Shown: positions 9,186 through 18,494 of the stretch, piece by piece
How positions within the stretch are numbered: the first letter of the stretch is position 1
Layout of the letters: each line of letters begins with the position of its first letter
NCBI GenBank assembly: GCA_902774215.1
Contig: CACYHU010000047.1
Coordinates: 1 to 43,906 of the forward strand
DNA length: 43,906 nucleotides
Direction of reading: 5' to 3'
DNA from: an uncultured Chloroflexota bacterium
GTDB lineage: Bacteria > Chloroflexota > Anaerolineae > Anaerolineales > Anaerolineaceae
Notes under the pieces: generated by a model
Seen by the model: only the letters and a program-made list of their open reading frames with translations
What the model was told of the DNA's origin: nothing
Databases searched by the model: none
Made by a program: the position numbers and the translations under genes

Positions 9186-12179
9186 ATGGCTGATATTGAC
9201 GAAACGAAAAAAACGCCGAAGGAAACAAAGGCGAAAACAAATAAGAGTAATTCTGCTGCAAAAAAAACAAATATAAAACCTTCAGCAGCGAAAAAAACAG
9301 CGGTAAAAAAGACCTCAAAGGCTGAAAAGAAGGGCACGGAGAAAAAAACCTCCGCCTCTGCAGGATGGAAAGAGAAAAAAGCGCAGATAAGGGAACGGGA
9401 CAAAGGCCCGAAAACCCTGGCTGAGAGGAAAGCTGTCAGCGGAATGGGTCCGATCCGCCGCTTCCTGACCCGTTACAACGGTTTTATTGACATGGCCCTG
9501 GTACCGTTTTTTGCGTTTTCCCTGCTGTGCCTTTACTCCATTGCTTCAGGCAATGATAAGGAAGCTGCCGTCTGGTGCGTGAATATGTCAAACCTGCTCT
9601 TCGGAGCGATCAGTTTTCTCTTCTATGCCTGGATCGTTGTTTTTTGCATCCGCTACTGGATGAAAAATATCGAACGCTTTAGGGTCATGCATTACCGGCG
9701 TTATCTTTATTTCCTGGGCCTTTATTTCTTCCTGGCGCTGATCCTCCAGTATAACGCGAACAAAACCGGACAGCCGCCGGAACAGGCAGGCGGGATCATC
9801 GCGGGAACGGTGGTCAATATGATCACCAATGTTCTGGGCAACAGCGGAATGCTGATCCTGCTGATATTTCTGGCAGTCTTTTTCATTTGGCAGGCGTGGC
9901 GCTTTATTGCCAGCCGGGAAAAAGCACAGGACAACAGCAATGAAGTTCCGGTAAAGGTTTACTGGGACATCCATACGGCTGCCGAAGCGGAAGCAATGGA
10001 AGCTGAAAAGCAGCAGGCGGAAGAACTTACCTCTGATATTGAAAAAGATTTCCGCTCCACGATGGGACTGCTGACAGCATCTGAGCCAAAGAAAGCGGAA
10101 AGACCGAAAATCAGTCTCGACCCTGGGAAATCCCTACGGAAACTGCGCGAGACATTTCAGGAGATCGCCCAGCCGATCCCCGATAAAGATGCAATGATCC
10201 CGGAAGAGCCGGAGGAACCGGAAAATGTGATCCAAAGAAAGCCGGTGACTGCTGTTAACCTGAAAAAAGCGGATGAAACCGCCAAAACAGAAACCGCGGT
10301 TCCCGAAAAACCGAAGAAACCGGTGAAAAAAGCTGATAAGACAGGATCCGTTCAGCTGCCGCTCCCTCAGCCGCCTGTGAAGGAACCCGCCGAGGAAGAG
10401 CTTCCTCCTGAACCGGTCTTTGAGGAGGAAGAAGACCACAAAGGCAGCGGATTGCTCTCCGCTCCCGCGGAAACGCCGAAACCTGAGCCTGCGGAAGAAC
10501 CGGAACCGGTCGTTCAGATGCGGACCAGAAAAGTCGTTATCGATGAGGAAAATGAACAGGTCGAAACGACCCGGATGGATTACTCCTTTGTGCCGACACT
10601 GCCCTCCGATGAGAAGAAACCCGGCTGGAAGGATGAAAAAGATAATGATCCCTGGATCCTGCCGGATGTTGAAACGATCCTGGACCCGCTGAAGCCGCAT
10701 AAGGGAACGACACCGGATGATCTGAAAAATCAGGTGGAGGCGATCGAGCGGACCCTGGTAAACAACAACGTTCCTGCCTCCGTTGTAGATATCCAGTGCG
10801 GGCCGACCTTCTCCCAATTCGGGGTCGAACCCGGCTTTATCGAACAGCAGAACGGACGCAAGACCCGTGTCCGCATCAACAAGATCGAATCCCTGAAAAA
10901 GGACCTTTTGCTCAGCCTTTCTGTCAAACAACTGACGATTGAGGCACCGATACCGGGAAAAACCTATGTCGGGATCCAGATCCAGAATAAGACCCGTGTG
11001 CCGGTCAGCCTGCGGGAAGTGATTGAAAGTGATGAATACCGCGGCCGTAAATATGAGCTGGGGGTCGCACTGGGAAAGGATATCAACGGTTCCTCTTATG
11101 GTGCGGATCTGACGCGTATGCCGCACCTGCTGATCGCCGGCGCCACCGGTTCCGGTAAATCTGTCTGTCTGAACGCGATCCTGGCCTGTCTGCTGCTGTA
11201 CAACACTCCGGATCAGCTGAAACTGGTCCTGATCGATCCCAAACATGTGGAGCTGACCGGTTACAACGGCATACCGCATCTGATCACACCGGTCATTACC
11301 GAGGTCGAACAGGTGGCGAATGTGCTGCAGTGGGTACTGCGGGAGATGGATATGCGCAACCTGCATTTCATGGAAAACGGTGTGCGCAATATTCAGGAGT
11401 ACAACCGCAAGTTTTCAAGCAAAAAGCTGCCTTACATCGTGGTGGTTATTGATGAACTCGCTAATTTGATGATGGAGGTGGGCGCTGAAATTGAAAACAG
11501 CATTGTCCGCCTTGCTCAGACAGCCCGTGCCATGGGGATCCATTTGATTGTGGCGACGCAGCGTCCTTCCAGGGACGTCATTACCGGTACGATCAAAGGA
11601 AATCTGCCGACGAGGATCGCCTTTGCGGTCGCGACCAGTACCGACAGCCGCGTGATCCTGGACAGGTCCGGTGCGGAAAATCTCTTTGGAAAGGGTGATA
11701 TGTATTTCCTTTCCATTGAAGAGACCCAGCTGAAGCGCCTGCAGTGCGTTTATGTTTCGGATGATGAGATCTCACGCATCGTGAGCTATTGGCAGAAGAA
11801 GCCGCGTATTGACACGATCCCGGAGGATCCGGATCTTGTGCATGTCCCGCAGCCTGTGACGGAGAAGGTTTTCAGAGAACCGGAGATATCCCCGATGGGG
11901 ACGCTGACCCAGCTGCCGCTTTTCAATGAACCTGCTCCGCAGCTGAAAAAGGATGGCGATGTACTTTACGATGAGGCGGTGAAAATGGTGCAGCGTGCGG
12001 GCAGGGCGAGCGCCAATATGCTGGTGAGCCGGCTGAGCATCGGGTACAGCCGTGCCAACAAGCTGCTGGCCCGGATGGAGGAGGAGGGTATTATCGGTCC
12101 GCCGAATCCCAACCCGGCGATCCCCCGGGAGATCCTGGATTACGGACAATACGGACCGGAGAATGATGCTGAGAATTAG
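9186..12179 (+). CDS. ftsK: FtsK/SpoIIIE-family DNA translocase
   Basis: This septal ATP-driven dsDNA pump clears chromosomes at division. From the ATG at 9186 it is 997 residues; the frame is open to an ATG at 9117 (+23 residues), and neither start has a clear Shine-Dalgarno. Layout: Lys/Ala-rich N-terminal tail (1-70); four TM helices (about 100-270); acidic, Pro/Lys-rich linker (about 275-540); alpha domain (QVEAIERTLVNNNVPASVV); RecA-like motor with Walker A GATGSGKS (about 652-659) and Walker B VVVIDELANL, followed by ATQRPSRDVITG; and the gamma winged helix near the C-terminus (MLVSRLSIGYSRANKLLARMEEEGIIGP), which reads KOPS-type polar sequences in homologs. The linker is short compared with proteobacterial FtsK, as in SpoIIIE. 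Confidence 0.95.
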   Translation: MADIDETKKTPKETKAKTNKSNSAAKKTNIKPSAAKKTAVKKTSKAEKKGTEKKTSASAGWKEKKAQIRERDKGPKTLAERKAVSGMGPIRRFLTRYNGFIDMALVPFFAFSLLCLYSIASGNDKEAAVWCVNMSNLLFGAISFLFYAWIVVFCIRYWMKNIERFRVMHYRRYLYFLGLYFFLALILQYNANKTGQPPEQAGGIIAGTVVNMITNVLGNSGMLILLIFLAVFFIWQAWRFIASREKAQDNSNEVPVKVYWDIHTAAEAEAMEAEKQQAEELTSDIEKDFRSTMGLLTASEPKKAERPKISLDPGKSLRKLRETFQEIAQPIPDKDAMIPEEPEEPENVIQRKPVTAVNLKKADETAKTETAVPEKPKKPVKKADKTGSVQLPLPQPPVKEPAEEELPPEPVFEEEEDHKGSGLLSAPAETPKPEPAEEPEPVVQMRTRKVVIDEENEQVETTRMDYSFVPTLPSDEKKPGWKDEKDNDPWILPDVETILDPLKPHKGTTPDDLKNQVEAIERTLVNNNVPASVVDIQCGPTFSQFGVEPGFIEQQNGRKTRVRINKIESLKKDLLLSLSVKQLTIEAPIPGKTYVGIQIQNKTRVPVSLREVIESDEYRGRKYELGVALGKDINGSSYGADLTRMPHLLIAGATGSGKSVCLNAILACLLLYNTPDQLKLVLIDPKHVELTGYNGIPHLITPVITEVEQVANVLQWVLREMDMRNLHFMENGVRNIQEYNRKFSSKKLPYIVVVIDELANLMMEVGAEIENSIVRLAQTARAMGIHLIVATQRPSRDVITGTIKGNLPTRIAFAVATSTDSRVILDRSGAENLFGKGDMYFLSIEETQLKRLQCVYVSDDEISRIVSYWQKKPRIDTIPEDPDLVHVPQPVTEKVFREPEISPMGTLTQLPLFNEPAPQLKKDGDVLYDEAVKMVQRAGRASANMLVSRLSIGYSRANKLLARMEEEGIIGPPNPNPAIPREILDYGQYGPENDAEN

Positions 12180-12209
12180 TGTATCGTGAATAATTTTTAC
12201 AAAACAGGC

Positions 12210-12325
12210 GGAGCTGCAGCAAATTATAAATTTGAAAAGTTATCGGGAGGGAGTGCTTCGCAGGGACGCGGAATAAACTTCATCTGCCTGCGAAAGTGAA
12301 TCCCCCGACACCCCTGTATAAGCTT
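12210..12325 (+). repeat. Intergenic repeat copy 2
   Basis: The 169-bp gap between ftsK and the methyltransferase gene carries ggagctg-gcaaattata-tttgaaaag, cttcgcagggacgcgg and cctgcgaaagtga, then cccccgacacccctgtataag, all shared with copy 3 near 19980-20150. The helix cttcgcagg with cctgcgaaag is kept, but the second helix partner seen in copies 1 and 3 is absent, as if an internal segment had been deleted. Its role is unknown. Confidence 0.55.
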
Positions 12326-12348
12326 AGGATGTTTTCAGGTCAGAAGTC

Positions 12349-12804
12349 ATGATAACAGACAATCTTGGTTATTTTGAAATCGGTATTTACCGGCCGAAGC
12401 ATTGGGAAAATGTCGGAACGCTGTGGCGCAGCGCCTGGCAGCTCGGAGCCGCGGGGATCTTTACCATAGGGGGAGGTAAGGCAAAGCATCAGATCACCGA
12501 TGTGCTGCGGGTCGATAAACGGATCCCGCTGCGTTGTTATGATGATTTTGACGTGTTCCTGGCTGCCCGTCCGCAGGGAGCCCAGCTTGTCGGAGTTGAA
12601 ATGGGTGGTGAGCCGCTGAAAAGCTTTGTCCATCCGGTTCGGGCTGTTTACCTGCTGGGTTCTGAGGTTGACGGTCTGCCCCGTGAAGTGCTTTCGAAAT
12701 GTCAGCATGTTGTGGAGATCGAATCCGTCAATTATGCCTCCTTTAATGTGGCAGTTTCCGGATCACTGGTGATGTATCACCGTCTTATAAATAAAAAGCC
12801 CTGA
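12349..12804 (+). CDS. TrmL-like SPOUT (SpoU/TrmH family) RNA methyltransferase
   Basis: This 151-residue SAM-dependent RNA 2'-O-methyltransferase consists only of the knotted SPOUT domain. Motif 1 is ENVGTLWRSAWQLGA (residues 20-34, with the conserved Asn and Arg), motif 2 is VYLLGSEVDGLP (about 104-115), and motif 3 is SFNVAVSGSLVMYHR (about 131-145), which forms the SAM-binding trefoil knot. The size matches TrmL/CspR-type enzymes acting on the tRNA wobble nucleotide, but the substrate cannot be fixed from sequence. It follows ftsK across a repeat-bearing gap. Its stop codon lies inside an 11-bp direct repeat bounding the next element. Confidence 0.85.
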   Translation: MITDNLGYFEIGIYRPKHWENVGTLWRSAWQLGAAGIFTIGGGKAKHQITDVLRVDKRIPLRCYDDFDVFLAARPQGAQLVGVEMGGEPLKSFVHPVRAVYLLGSEVDGLPREVLSKCQHVVEIESVNYASFNVAVSGSLVMYHRLINKKP

Positions 12805-12919
12805 TACCGATTCAGAACAGAGCACATGGAGACCGGGCACTTTGCTGCGGCAAAGTCCGCGCGAAAGCTCTGTCATATGTGCTCCCTCCCCCGGTTCTGA
12901 ACAGATGCAAGCCCTGATA
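12796..12919. repeat. Hairpin element bounded by 11-bp direct repeats
   Basis: The whole gap between the methyltransferase and histidine kinase genes is an imperfect palindrome. Outer arms are ttcagaac 12811-12818 and gttctgaa 12894-12901. Next are agcacat 12821-12827 with atgtgct 12877-12883, or alternatively acagagc 12817-12823 with gctctgt 12867-12873. The inner hairpin is actttgc-tgcg-gcaaagt 12839-12856. The same 11 bases, aagccctgata, flank it at 12796-12806 and 12909-12919, resembling a target duplication. It could be a MITE-like insertion or a structured terminator between convergent genes; there is no T run. Confidence 0.55.
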
Positions 12920-12928
12920 AAAATTGAC

Positions 12929-14674
12929 TTACGCGGGGATGAATATGGTCACAAGTGTGCCCGTGCTGCACGGGACAAGCTGCAAAGTTCCGCCGCACAT
13001 CAATTTCAGCCTTTCTTTTACATTCACCAGGCCTACATGGATCGCGCCGTCCGGTGAAGGGGCATAGCCCTGTCCGTTGTCTTCGATTTGTATCTCGGCG
13101 CCATTGCCGGTCTGGCGTGTCCGGATGATGATATGCAGGGAGGATGTATCTCCCCCGAAGCCATGTTTGATGCAGTTCTCCACGATGGGCTGCAGCGTGA
13201 GCGGCGGCAGGCGGAAGGCGGTGAACACTGTATCGTATTCAACAGAAAGCTGGTCTTCATACAGTGCGGCTTCAACATCCAGATAGGCTTTTACATGTTT
13301 CATTTCTTCCGAAAACGGAATAAGCTCCGAGGTCGCGAGCGCCGAGAAATTTGACTGGAGATACTGGCTGAAGTCCGAGATGATCTCCACAGCGCGTTTT
13401 GGATTTTCTTCGCAGATCATGTTGACGGAAGCGAGCGTGTTGAAAATGAAATGAGGCCTGATCTGGCTGATCATCGTCTGAATTTTCGCGCCGCGCAATT
13501 CCTCATCTTTAATTCGCAATTCGCGTTCCCGGCGGATCACCATGTGCAGAAATCCGAATCCCCGGACAAACAGGTTCAGGATGATCCAGAGCATAAACAC
13601 CGGTGCCGTGGAAATGGCTCCGGTTTTCATGTATATTCCAAGATCAAATAACAGCGACAGAAAAGCGGGAACGAGCCACAGGATCTCATCCCGGTCAGGT
13701 TTATGCCCAAGTAAGGCGATCAGATGAAGAACAGCCATTCCGAATCCGTACCAGACCAGTGTTTCGTGCAGATCCAGGAGATTTGCCACCTGCAGGACCA
13801 GCAGCAGGATGGAGACAGCAGCGGAAAAGAGACAGCAGGCTTTTCCTATATGATTCCTGTCATCGGATCTGAGCGCAACAAGATGCCGCAGGGAAAAGAC
13901 GAGCATCAGCATGTAACCGCAGATACCGGTATACCAGATAAATTTCTGCTGTCCGGTATAGTCCAGGACCAGCGTTACTGCTGAAAGTCCGCAAAGCTTC
14001 CAGATCCCGCCTGCTGTTGAAAAAGCTCCGAGATAGAGCAGTTTTTCCCGGTCCGGCGGGGTCAGCCCGATCACAACTGCGATGATCATGAGAAAAATTC
14101 CCGTTGTGATCACGAAAAAACTCATAGCGATCAGAGGCATTTCCCCGGGAAGGACGATCATATTCAGCAAAGGTTCTCTGTCGATGAGATAAAAAACAGG
14201 CTGTTCATTCCGAACACTGTTATAAACCGGGGTAAGGGTCAGGCTGAAAGGTTTTTCGTAGTAGACATCGTGTATCGGAATGGACAGCCAATAGTTGCCC
14301 GGTGTATGCCCGATGTGGAACACATCCTGATCTTCTCCCGTATCAACAGTGGTTTTTCCATCAATAACCACTTCAGCGATAGTATGGCGGAGATAGACGA
14401 AAAAGCTTCTGGTCCGGGCACTGCTGACCGGTAATTTGGACATGTCAAATTGATAGGTCCGCCGGATACCGGTATATTCCGGGATCACTTTTTCCGTGAC
14501 AGACTGCGGCTGCAGGATAAAGTATGAATTGATCGCCGGAGCGGCGGTTTTCAAACCCGATGATTTAAACTGGAATATGAGCAAAGCGGCAGAAAGTAAG
14601 AATATCAGAAAAATTGCGATATCAATTATTTTTTCTGAAGAGAACTGTTTTTTGACCGGTTCCGTTTTATTCAT
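12929..14674 (-). CDS. LytS/YehU-type sensor histidine kinase
   Basis: This 581-residue membrane kinase partners the adjacent response regulator. After one N-terminal TM (about 16-36) comes an extracytoplasmic sensor of about 145 residues with a beta-sandwich look (YQFDMSKLP, FFVYLRHTIAEVVIDG). Six or seven TM helices (about 183-385) follow, an arrangement like 7TMR-DISM receptors. The His_kinase box is MISQIRPHFIFNTLASV with phospho-acceptor His408. The ATPase domain has LTLQPIVENCIKHG (N box), IEDNGQGY (G1) and HVGLVNVKERLKLMCGG (G2). AGAGGAA precedes the start. It lies 23 bp downstream of the regulator gene in the same operon. The signal is unknown. Confidence 0.88.
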   Translation of the reverse strand: MNKTEPVKKQFSSEKIIDIAIFLIFLLSAALLIFQFKSSGLKTAAPAINSYFILQPQSVTEKVIPEYTGIRRTYQFDMSKLPVSSARTRSFFVYLRHTIAEVVIDGKTTVDTGEDQDVFHIGHTPGNYWLSIPIHDVYYEKPFSLTLTPVYNSVRNEQPVFYLIDREPLLNMIVLPGEMPLIAMSFFVITTGIFLMIIAVVIGLTPPDREKLLYLGAFSTAGGIWKLCGLSAVTLVLDYTGQQKFIWYTGICGYMLMLVFSLRHLVALRSDDRNHIGKACCLFSAAVSILLLVLQVANLLDLHETLVWYGFGMAVLHLIALLGHKPDRDEILWLVPAFLSLLFDLGIYMKTGAISTAPVFMLWIILNLFVRGFGFLHMVIRRERELRIKDEELRGAKIQTMISQIRPHFIFNTLASVNMICEENPKRAVEIISDFSQYLQSNFSALATSELIPFSEEMKHVKAYLDVEAALYEDQLSVEYDTVFTAFRLPPLTLQPIVENCIKHGFGGDTSSLHIIIRTRQTGNGAEIQIEDNGQGYAPSPDGAIHVGLVNVKERLKLMCGGTLQLVPCSTGTLVTIFIPA

Positions 14675-14697
14675 TTCGTTCCTCTTGACCGATGGAA

Positions 14698-15321
14698 TTA
14701 CCGGCCTGGCTGCTGTTCGCCGAAGCTCAATCCATGAACGGGGAAACGCAGGTTGTTCAGTTCATGGCGGATCCGCTCCCGCTTCAGCGGTTTGAGAATG
14801 TATCCGCTGCAGTGATCATAGACTGCCTGCTGCAGATATTCGGCATGGCTTGTGAGAAAAATGATGTTCGTCTGGCTGTTTATGTTTGTGAGCTCTCTGG
14901 CCAGATGAAGTCCATCCATCTGATCATCCAGTTCAATATCCAGAAAAGCGACGGAGATGTTGTGGCTCTCCGCGAATTGCAATGCTTCTTTCCCGCTGCT
15001 GAAGCCGGTGATGTTCATGTCCGGAAGCTCCTCCTGCAGCATGCGGACAGTCCCGCGAAGCAGGACGGGAACATCTTCCACGATGATAATATTGGCCTCA
15101 CCCTGTGATTCCTGAAAAATATCCAGCAGTTCGCTGCTGTCTGCCCCGAGGCAGTCCGCAAGCCGGAGGATCATGCTGACATCCGGAAGGCGTGTTCCCA
15201 GTTCCCACATGGAAACGGCGCTCCTGGAAACGACCATCATGTCGGCAAGCTGCTGCTGGGAGATACCTTTGCCGGTACGGAGTTTCTTCAGTTTATTGGC
15301 GAATTTTTCGGTTTTCTGCAT
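14698..15321 (-). CDS. Response regulator with N-terminal XRE-type HTH and C-terminal receiver
   Basis: This is a 207-residue transcription regulator with reversed order. Residues 7-65 are a Cro/CI-type helix-turn-helix (LKKLRTGKGISQQQLADMM and VSRSAVSMWELGTRLP). Residues 75-190 are a receiver domain with acidic pocket E82-D83, phospho-acceptor D128 (VAFLDIEL), the switch Thr in IFLTSHAEY and Lys in GYILKPL. Typical regulators put the receiver first and, with LytS kinases, use a LytTR output; here the output is XRE. The start at 15321 is chosen for AAGAAGAGA upstream and because residue 1 then begins the HTH directly; the frame is open to 15375. The divergent promoter region holds a palindrome that may be its operator. 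Confidence 0.88.
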   Translation of the reverse strand: MQKTEKFANKLKKLRTGKGISQQQLADMMVVSRSAVSMWELGTRLPDVSMILRLADCLGADSSELLDIFQESQGEANIIIVEDVPVLLRGTVRMLQEELPDMNITGFSSGKEALQFAESHNISVAFLDIELDDQMDGLHLARELTNINSQTNIIFLTSHAEYLQQAVYDHCSGYILKPLKRERIRHELNNLRFPVHGLSFGEQQPGR

Positions 15322-15336
15322 GCGGGTCTCTTCTTC

Positions 15337-15454
15337 TGTAATTTTACATAGACATATTTTATTGTACCAAATCACCGGTTCAGTTCAAATGATTGCCACG
15401 TTCTGTGGCAATACACTGTCTTGCAGGAATCACGAATATCTGATAGGGTAAAAT
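15337..15454. promoter_or_regulatory. Divergent control region with ATTGCCAC-N5-GTGGCAAT palindrome (site 1)
   Basis: The perfect 8-bp inverted repeat lies at 15392-15399 and 15405-15412, between the regulator gene (-) and the 965-residue protein gene (+). Bases 15337-15412 align without gaps to 20323-20398, with 63 of 76 identical by hand count. A -10-like TAAAAT lies at 15449-15454, 47 bp from the palindrome centre, without a good -35, as expected for an activated promoter. Binding by the XRE-receiver regulator is inference. Confidence 0.6.
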
Positions 15455-15517
15455 TATATTTATAGATATCGAGCTCATAAAAAAGATTCTTTGCTATATC
15501 GGAATAAAGGAAGAGAA

Positions 15518-18415
15518 ATGCCGAGATACTCATCGCCTCAAAGGAACAATTCAGGACCTCAGAACGATCTGATCGAAAAAGAAGCACAGGCTGACAGCTT
15601 AAACAATTCCATGCCTGCGCTGTCCATGGGCAATGCAGCCATGCAGGATATGCTTTTGAGCGGCGGTCCTGTTGAAATTCCCCTGTGGAACGGCAATGAG
15701 AACATGTCTCTGGTCATTGGATCGGATCAGAAAGATGAGAAGATCCCCGAAAACGGTCAGAACCAGAGACTTGACGGCTACGACTCAGACAGCAGCGAGA
15801 TATCCACCAGCAAAGAAGCGATGGAGCGGATGAAGAAGCAGATGCAGAATCCGAAGGTCGAACTGGTCGATCCGAAAGGCCAAAAGAAAGAGATCAACTC
15901 AGAATCAGAAGCTCCGAAAGTTGTTGAAGATGCAGAAAAAAAAGCCGAAAATCCGGAAGAAGGACAGCCCGGGGAACTCGGGCAGGCCGAAAAGGATATG
16001 GATTCGATCAAGGAACTGGATTTTGCACCGGTCCGCATGAAAGAAAACAAGCTGAACAAGGAAGTCGGCTTCAAGAGTACTTTCATGCAACTTCTGGGGG
16101 CAACCGTAGGGAAAATCCTCGGGGCGGTATTTAATCTCGGACTGCTTCCGATCACGGGGGGGATAATCGCAAAAGATTTCATCAAATCCTGGTGGAAAAG
16201 AGGCAGCCTTCAGAAAAAGCGGGATCATAAGCAGATCCCGGGCTGGGACGGGGCTGAATATAATGAATGGGAAAACGATTCATTAAGCGATGATCAGGTC
16301 AATGTGGATTTTCGGAAAGTCCCGGCGGTATGGTCCTTTCCGATCGCCGCAAAAGCGGCGGAAGAAAATCCCGCCGGAGATCAGAATAATCCGAGAAAGC
16401 GGGAAAAGCCTCTGGATCCGATCGTTTCGATCATGGTGGATCAGCCGAAGGATGGCTCTTCGGAATCATTCAATGGCAGGGAGATGGGACATACATTTCT
16501 CGGGATCGAATACAGCCGCTTCAGCAAGGTCACAAACCGGTATGAACGATACATGATCAAGTACGGCTTTTATCCGGGAGGCGGTATGCAAGCACTTTCC
16601 GCCGGAATGATGATGATCAGCCGGGATGCGGTCCTGCCGGGCCAGATGTACAATGATAAAAATCATGTTTATTCGATCAGCCGGCGGTTCACTGCCAAAC
16701 CGTCACAGGTCAACGCTATTTTGAGAGCCTCGGAGACTTATGCCGATCAGGGCTATGGTTTCTACACGCGCAACTGTACAACCTTTGTGAAGGATATGAT
16801 CCAGAACGTAGGGCATATCACCAAACTGGCTGAGCCGATCTTCCAGCAGGATGCGGTCCAATTCCCGGCTATGGAAAACGCCGGGATGTTTGCCGCAAAA
16901 GCCTTTCATTTAAACGCCAAAGCAGGGGTGGAAAACCTGCTGATGAATCTGGGAGATCAGGAGGATCTGGGTTACGAAAACTTCGGAAACAAAAGAGTCA
17001 CCAAACAGGATTATAAAAACTACCATAAATCAATTGATCATGATTTGACCCCTCAGAAATACACCGAGATTCCGGCAATGGTTGGGGAGAACCTCCGCCG
17101 TGCCAGCGGAGAGCATGCCGGGGATATCGGTGCCTATAAATATTCCGGACCGTTGAAAAAATTCAGCGATAAACCCGGAGATGTGTTTTTCAGTCTGAGG
17201 AGAATCGGGGATGCCGTAGGAAATGAAACAGAAATAGTGAAAGCTACTGCCATGGAGATCTTAAAAGAGATTAGTCCGGAGCAGGTCTCGGAAGAACTTA
17301 AGACGCTCATTGTTAAGATCAGCTGCGCCGGATATGGATTGCTGGACCTCGACTCTAAAATGAGAGCATACTTTGTGAAGAATAAAATTCAACAAAACCC
17401 CCAAACTGAACTGGAGGCGGTTACCGCAAATGACCTCCGGGCAGCCAGGAGGGACTGTGATGAAGATATTGCCAGACTGAACCAGCTTTATCGGATATTC
17501 AAAAATGACGCGCGTCTTCACATGCCGGTCGTACAAGCCATATCTCTCCTGAATTACGGAACCCGGATGATTGATGAATATTATCAGAACATTCGCAGAG
17601 GGAAAGATAACCCTGGAGAACTGGGGGATATCCGCGACGATATGCGAAAAGATGTGTTCAAGGTTACAGCCGGCGGTAAAACGGCGGTATTTTCCCCGAC
17701 TGAGTATGAAGCATTCATACAGGTGTATAAAACGCCGGAAGCCGCTGTAAAGAAAATGGCCCGGATGAAGGAGCTTTCGGACAAAGAAAATAGCGATGAG
17801 GATCTTACCAAAGCGGAACAAAAAGAACTTGACAAGTTCAGCCTTATAGCAAAAACCGTAAATTCCTTTATATCTGCACATGATTATATGCTGGAAAAAG
17901 ACGAATTTAACCAACAGGATGTCGATTACGCTTTCAGGCTGCAGAAGAAAGAAACGGAAGGGGCACGGAGCGATGCATTCAACGCAGGACAAACGTCTTC
18001 CTCGATCTACCAGGCACTTATCTATGAGGAAGTTTTTGGCGGGATGAAAGAACGGTTTTTTTCTCAGGAACAATTCCAAAATGTAACCGCCATGACACCG
18101 GAAGTGATGGACAGCCTCAAAAGATGGTTCGATAACGACATGAGTGAATGCGCCGAAAGAAAAGACGTAGAAATGACCCAGATCATGCACGGTATCATGA
18201 AGTCCATGAAGAATCCTAATAAAGACGCAATGAGGGATGTATTTAAGGATTCCGTGATAAAGAGCTGGCTGCAAAAAATCTTCAATCCCAAAAAAAAGGA
18301 AAACGGACTTGAGGATATATATTTTGTGATCCCCTTTACGGTTGCCGATATCCTGGGGAACACAGGATCAAGGTTCCGAAGAATCGTTGATATGCACATT
18401 GATAGAGTCAGTTAA
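15518..18415 (+). CDS. Large cytoplasmic-type protein with permuted papain-like (NlpC/P60-like) domain
   Basis: This is a 965-residue protein with no signal peptide. The start at 15518 has AGGAAGAG upstream; an extension to 15491 does not. Residues 35-47 (ALSMGNAAMQDML) resemble the S-x-GN-x-A-V-x-x-L element common in toxins carried by extracellular contractile injection systems; the match is by eye. Residues 50-180 are charged, low-complexity linker. Residues about 188-225 are hydrophobic (LLGATVGKILGAVFNLGLLPITGGIIA). Residues 300-440 hold MGHTFLGIEY with His325 and YTRNCTTFVKDMI with Cys420, the His-before-Cys order of circularly permuted papain-fold hydrolases (DUF4105/YiiX/LRAT-like). 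The remaining 500 residues are helical and unrecognised. It is divergent from the two-component system. A secreted-toxin or effector role is a hypothesis. Confidence 0.6.
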   Translation: MPRYSSPQRNNSGPQNDLIEKEAQADSLNNSMPALSMGNAAMQDMLLSGGPVEIPLWNGNENMSLVIGSDQKDEKIPENGQNQRLDGYDSDSSEISTSKEAMERMKKQMQNPKVELVDPKGQKKEINSESEAPKVVEDAEKKAENPEEGQPGELGQAEKDMDSIKELDFAPVRMKENKLNKEVGFKSTFMQLLGATVGKILGAVFNLGLLPITGGIIAKDFIKSWWKRGSLQKKRDHKQIPGWDGAEYNEWENDSLSDDQVNVDFRKVPAVWSFPIAAKAAEENPAGDQNNPRKREKPLDPIVSIMVDQPKDGSSESFNGREMGHTFLGIEYSRFSKVTNRYERYMIKYGFYPGGGMQALSAGMMMISRDAVLPGQMYNDKNHVYSISRRFTAKPSQVNAILRASETYADQGYGFYTRNCTTFVKDMIQNVGHITKLAEPIFQQDAVQFPAMENAGMFAAKAFHLNAKAGVENLLMNLGDQEDLGYENFGNKRVTKQDYKNYHKSIDHDLTPQKYTEIPAMVGENLRRASGEHAGDIGAYKYSGPLKKFSDKPGDVFFSLRRIGDAVGNETEIVKATAMEILKEISPEQVSEELKTLIVKISCAGYGLLDLDSKMRAYFVKNKIQQNPQTELEAVTANDLRAARRDCDEDIARLNQLYRIFKNDARLHMPVVQAISLLNYGTRMIDEYYQNIRRGKDNPGELGDIRDDMRKDVFKVTAGGKTAVFSPTEYEAFIQVYKTPEAAVKKMARMKELSDKENSDEDLTKAEQKELDKFSLIAKTVNSFISAHDYMLEKDEFNQQDVDYAFRLQKKETEGARSDAFNAGQTSSSIYQALIYEEVFGGMKERFFSQEQFQNVTAMTPEVMDSLKRWFDNDMSECAERKDVEMTQIMHGIMKSMKNPNKDAMRDVFKDSVIKSWLQKIFNPKKKENGLEDIYFVIPFTVADILGNTGSRFRRIVDMHIDRVS

Positions 18416-18494
18416 TGGGATTTATAAAAGTCAGTTGATGCGAAAAAATCAGATTGATATAATTTTATCTGAAATCAATAAACGGAGGATAATT

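Noticed and set aside
10134..11366. 410-residue minus-strand open frame opposite ftsK
   Set aside because: It lies wholly antisense to a well-supported FtsK gene, is rich in Arg/Phe/Gln typical of shadow frames, has no motif and no ribosome site.
17261..18274. 337-residue minus-strand open frame opposite the 965-residue protein
   Set aside because: Antisense to a gene with a good start and coherent charge pattern; the composition (Phe/Ile/His/Cys-rich) and lack of motifs indicate a shadow.
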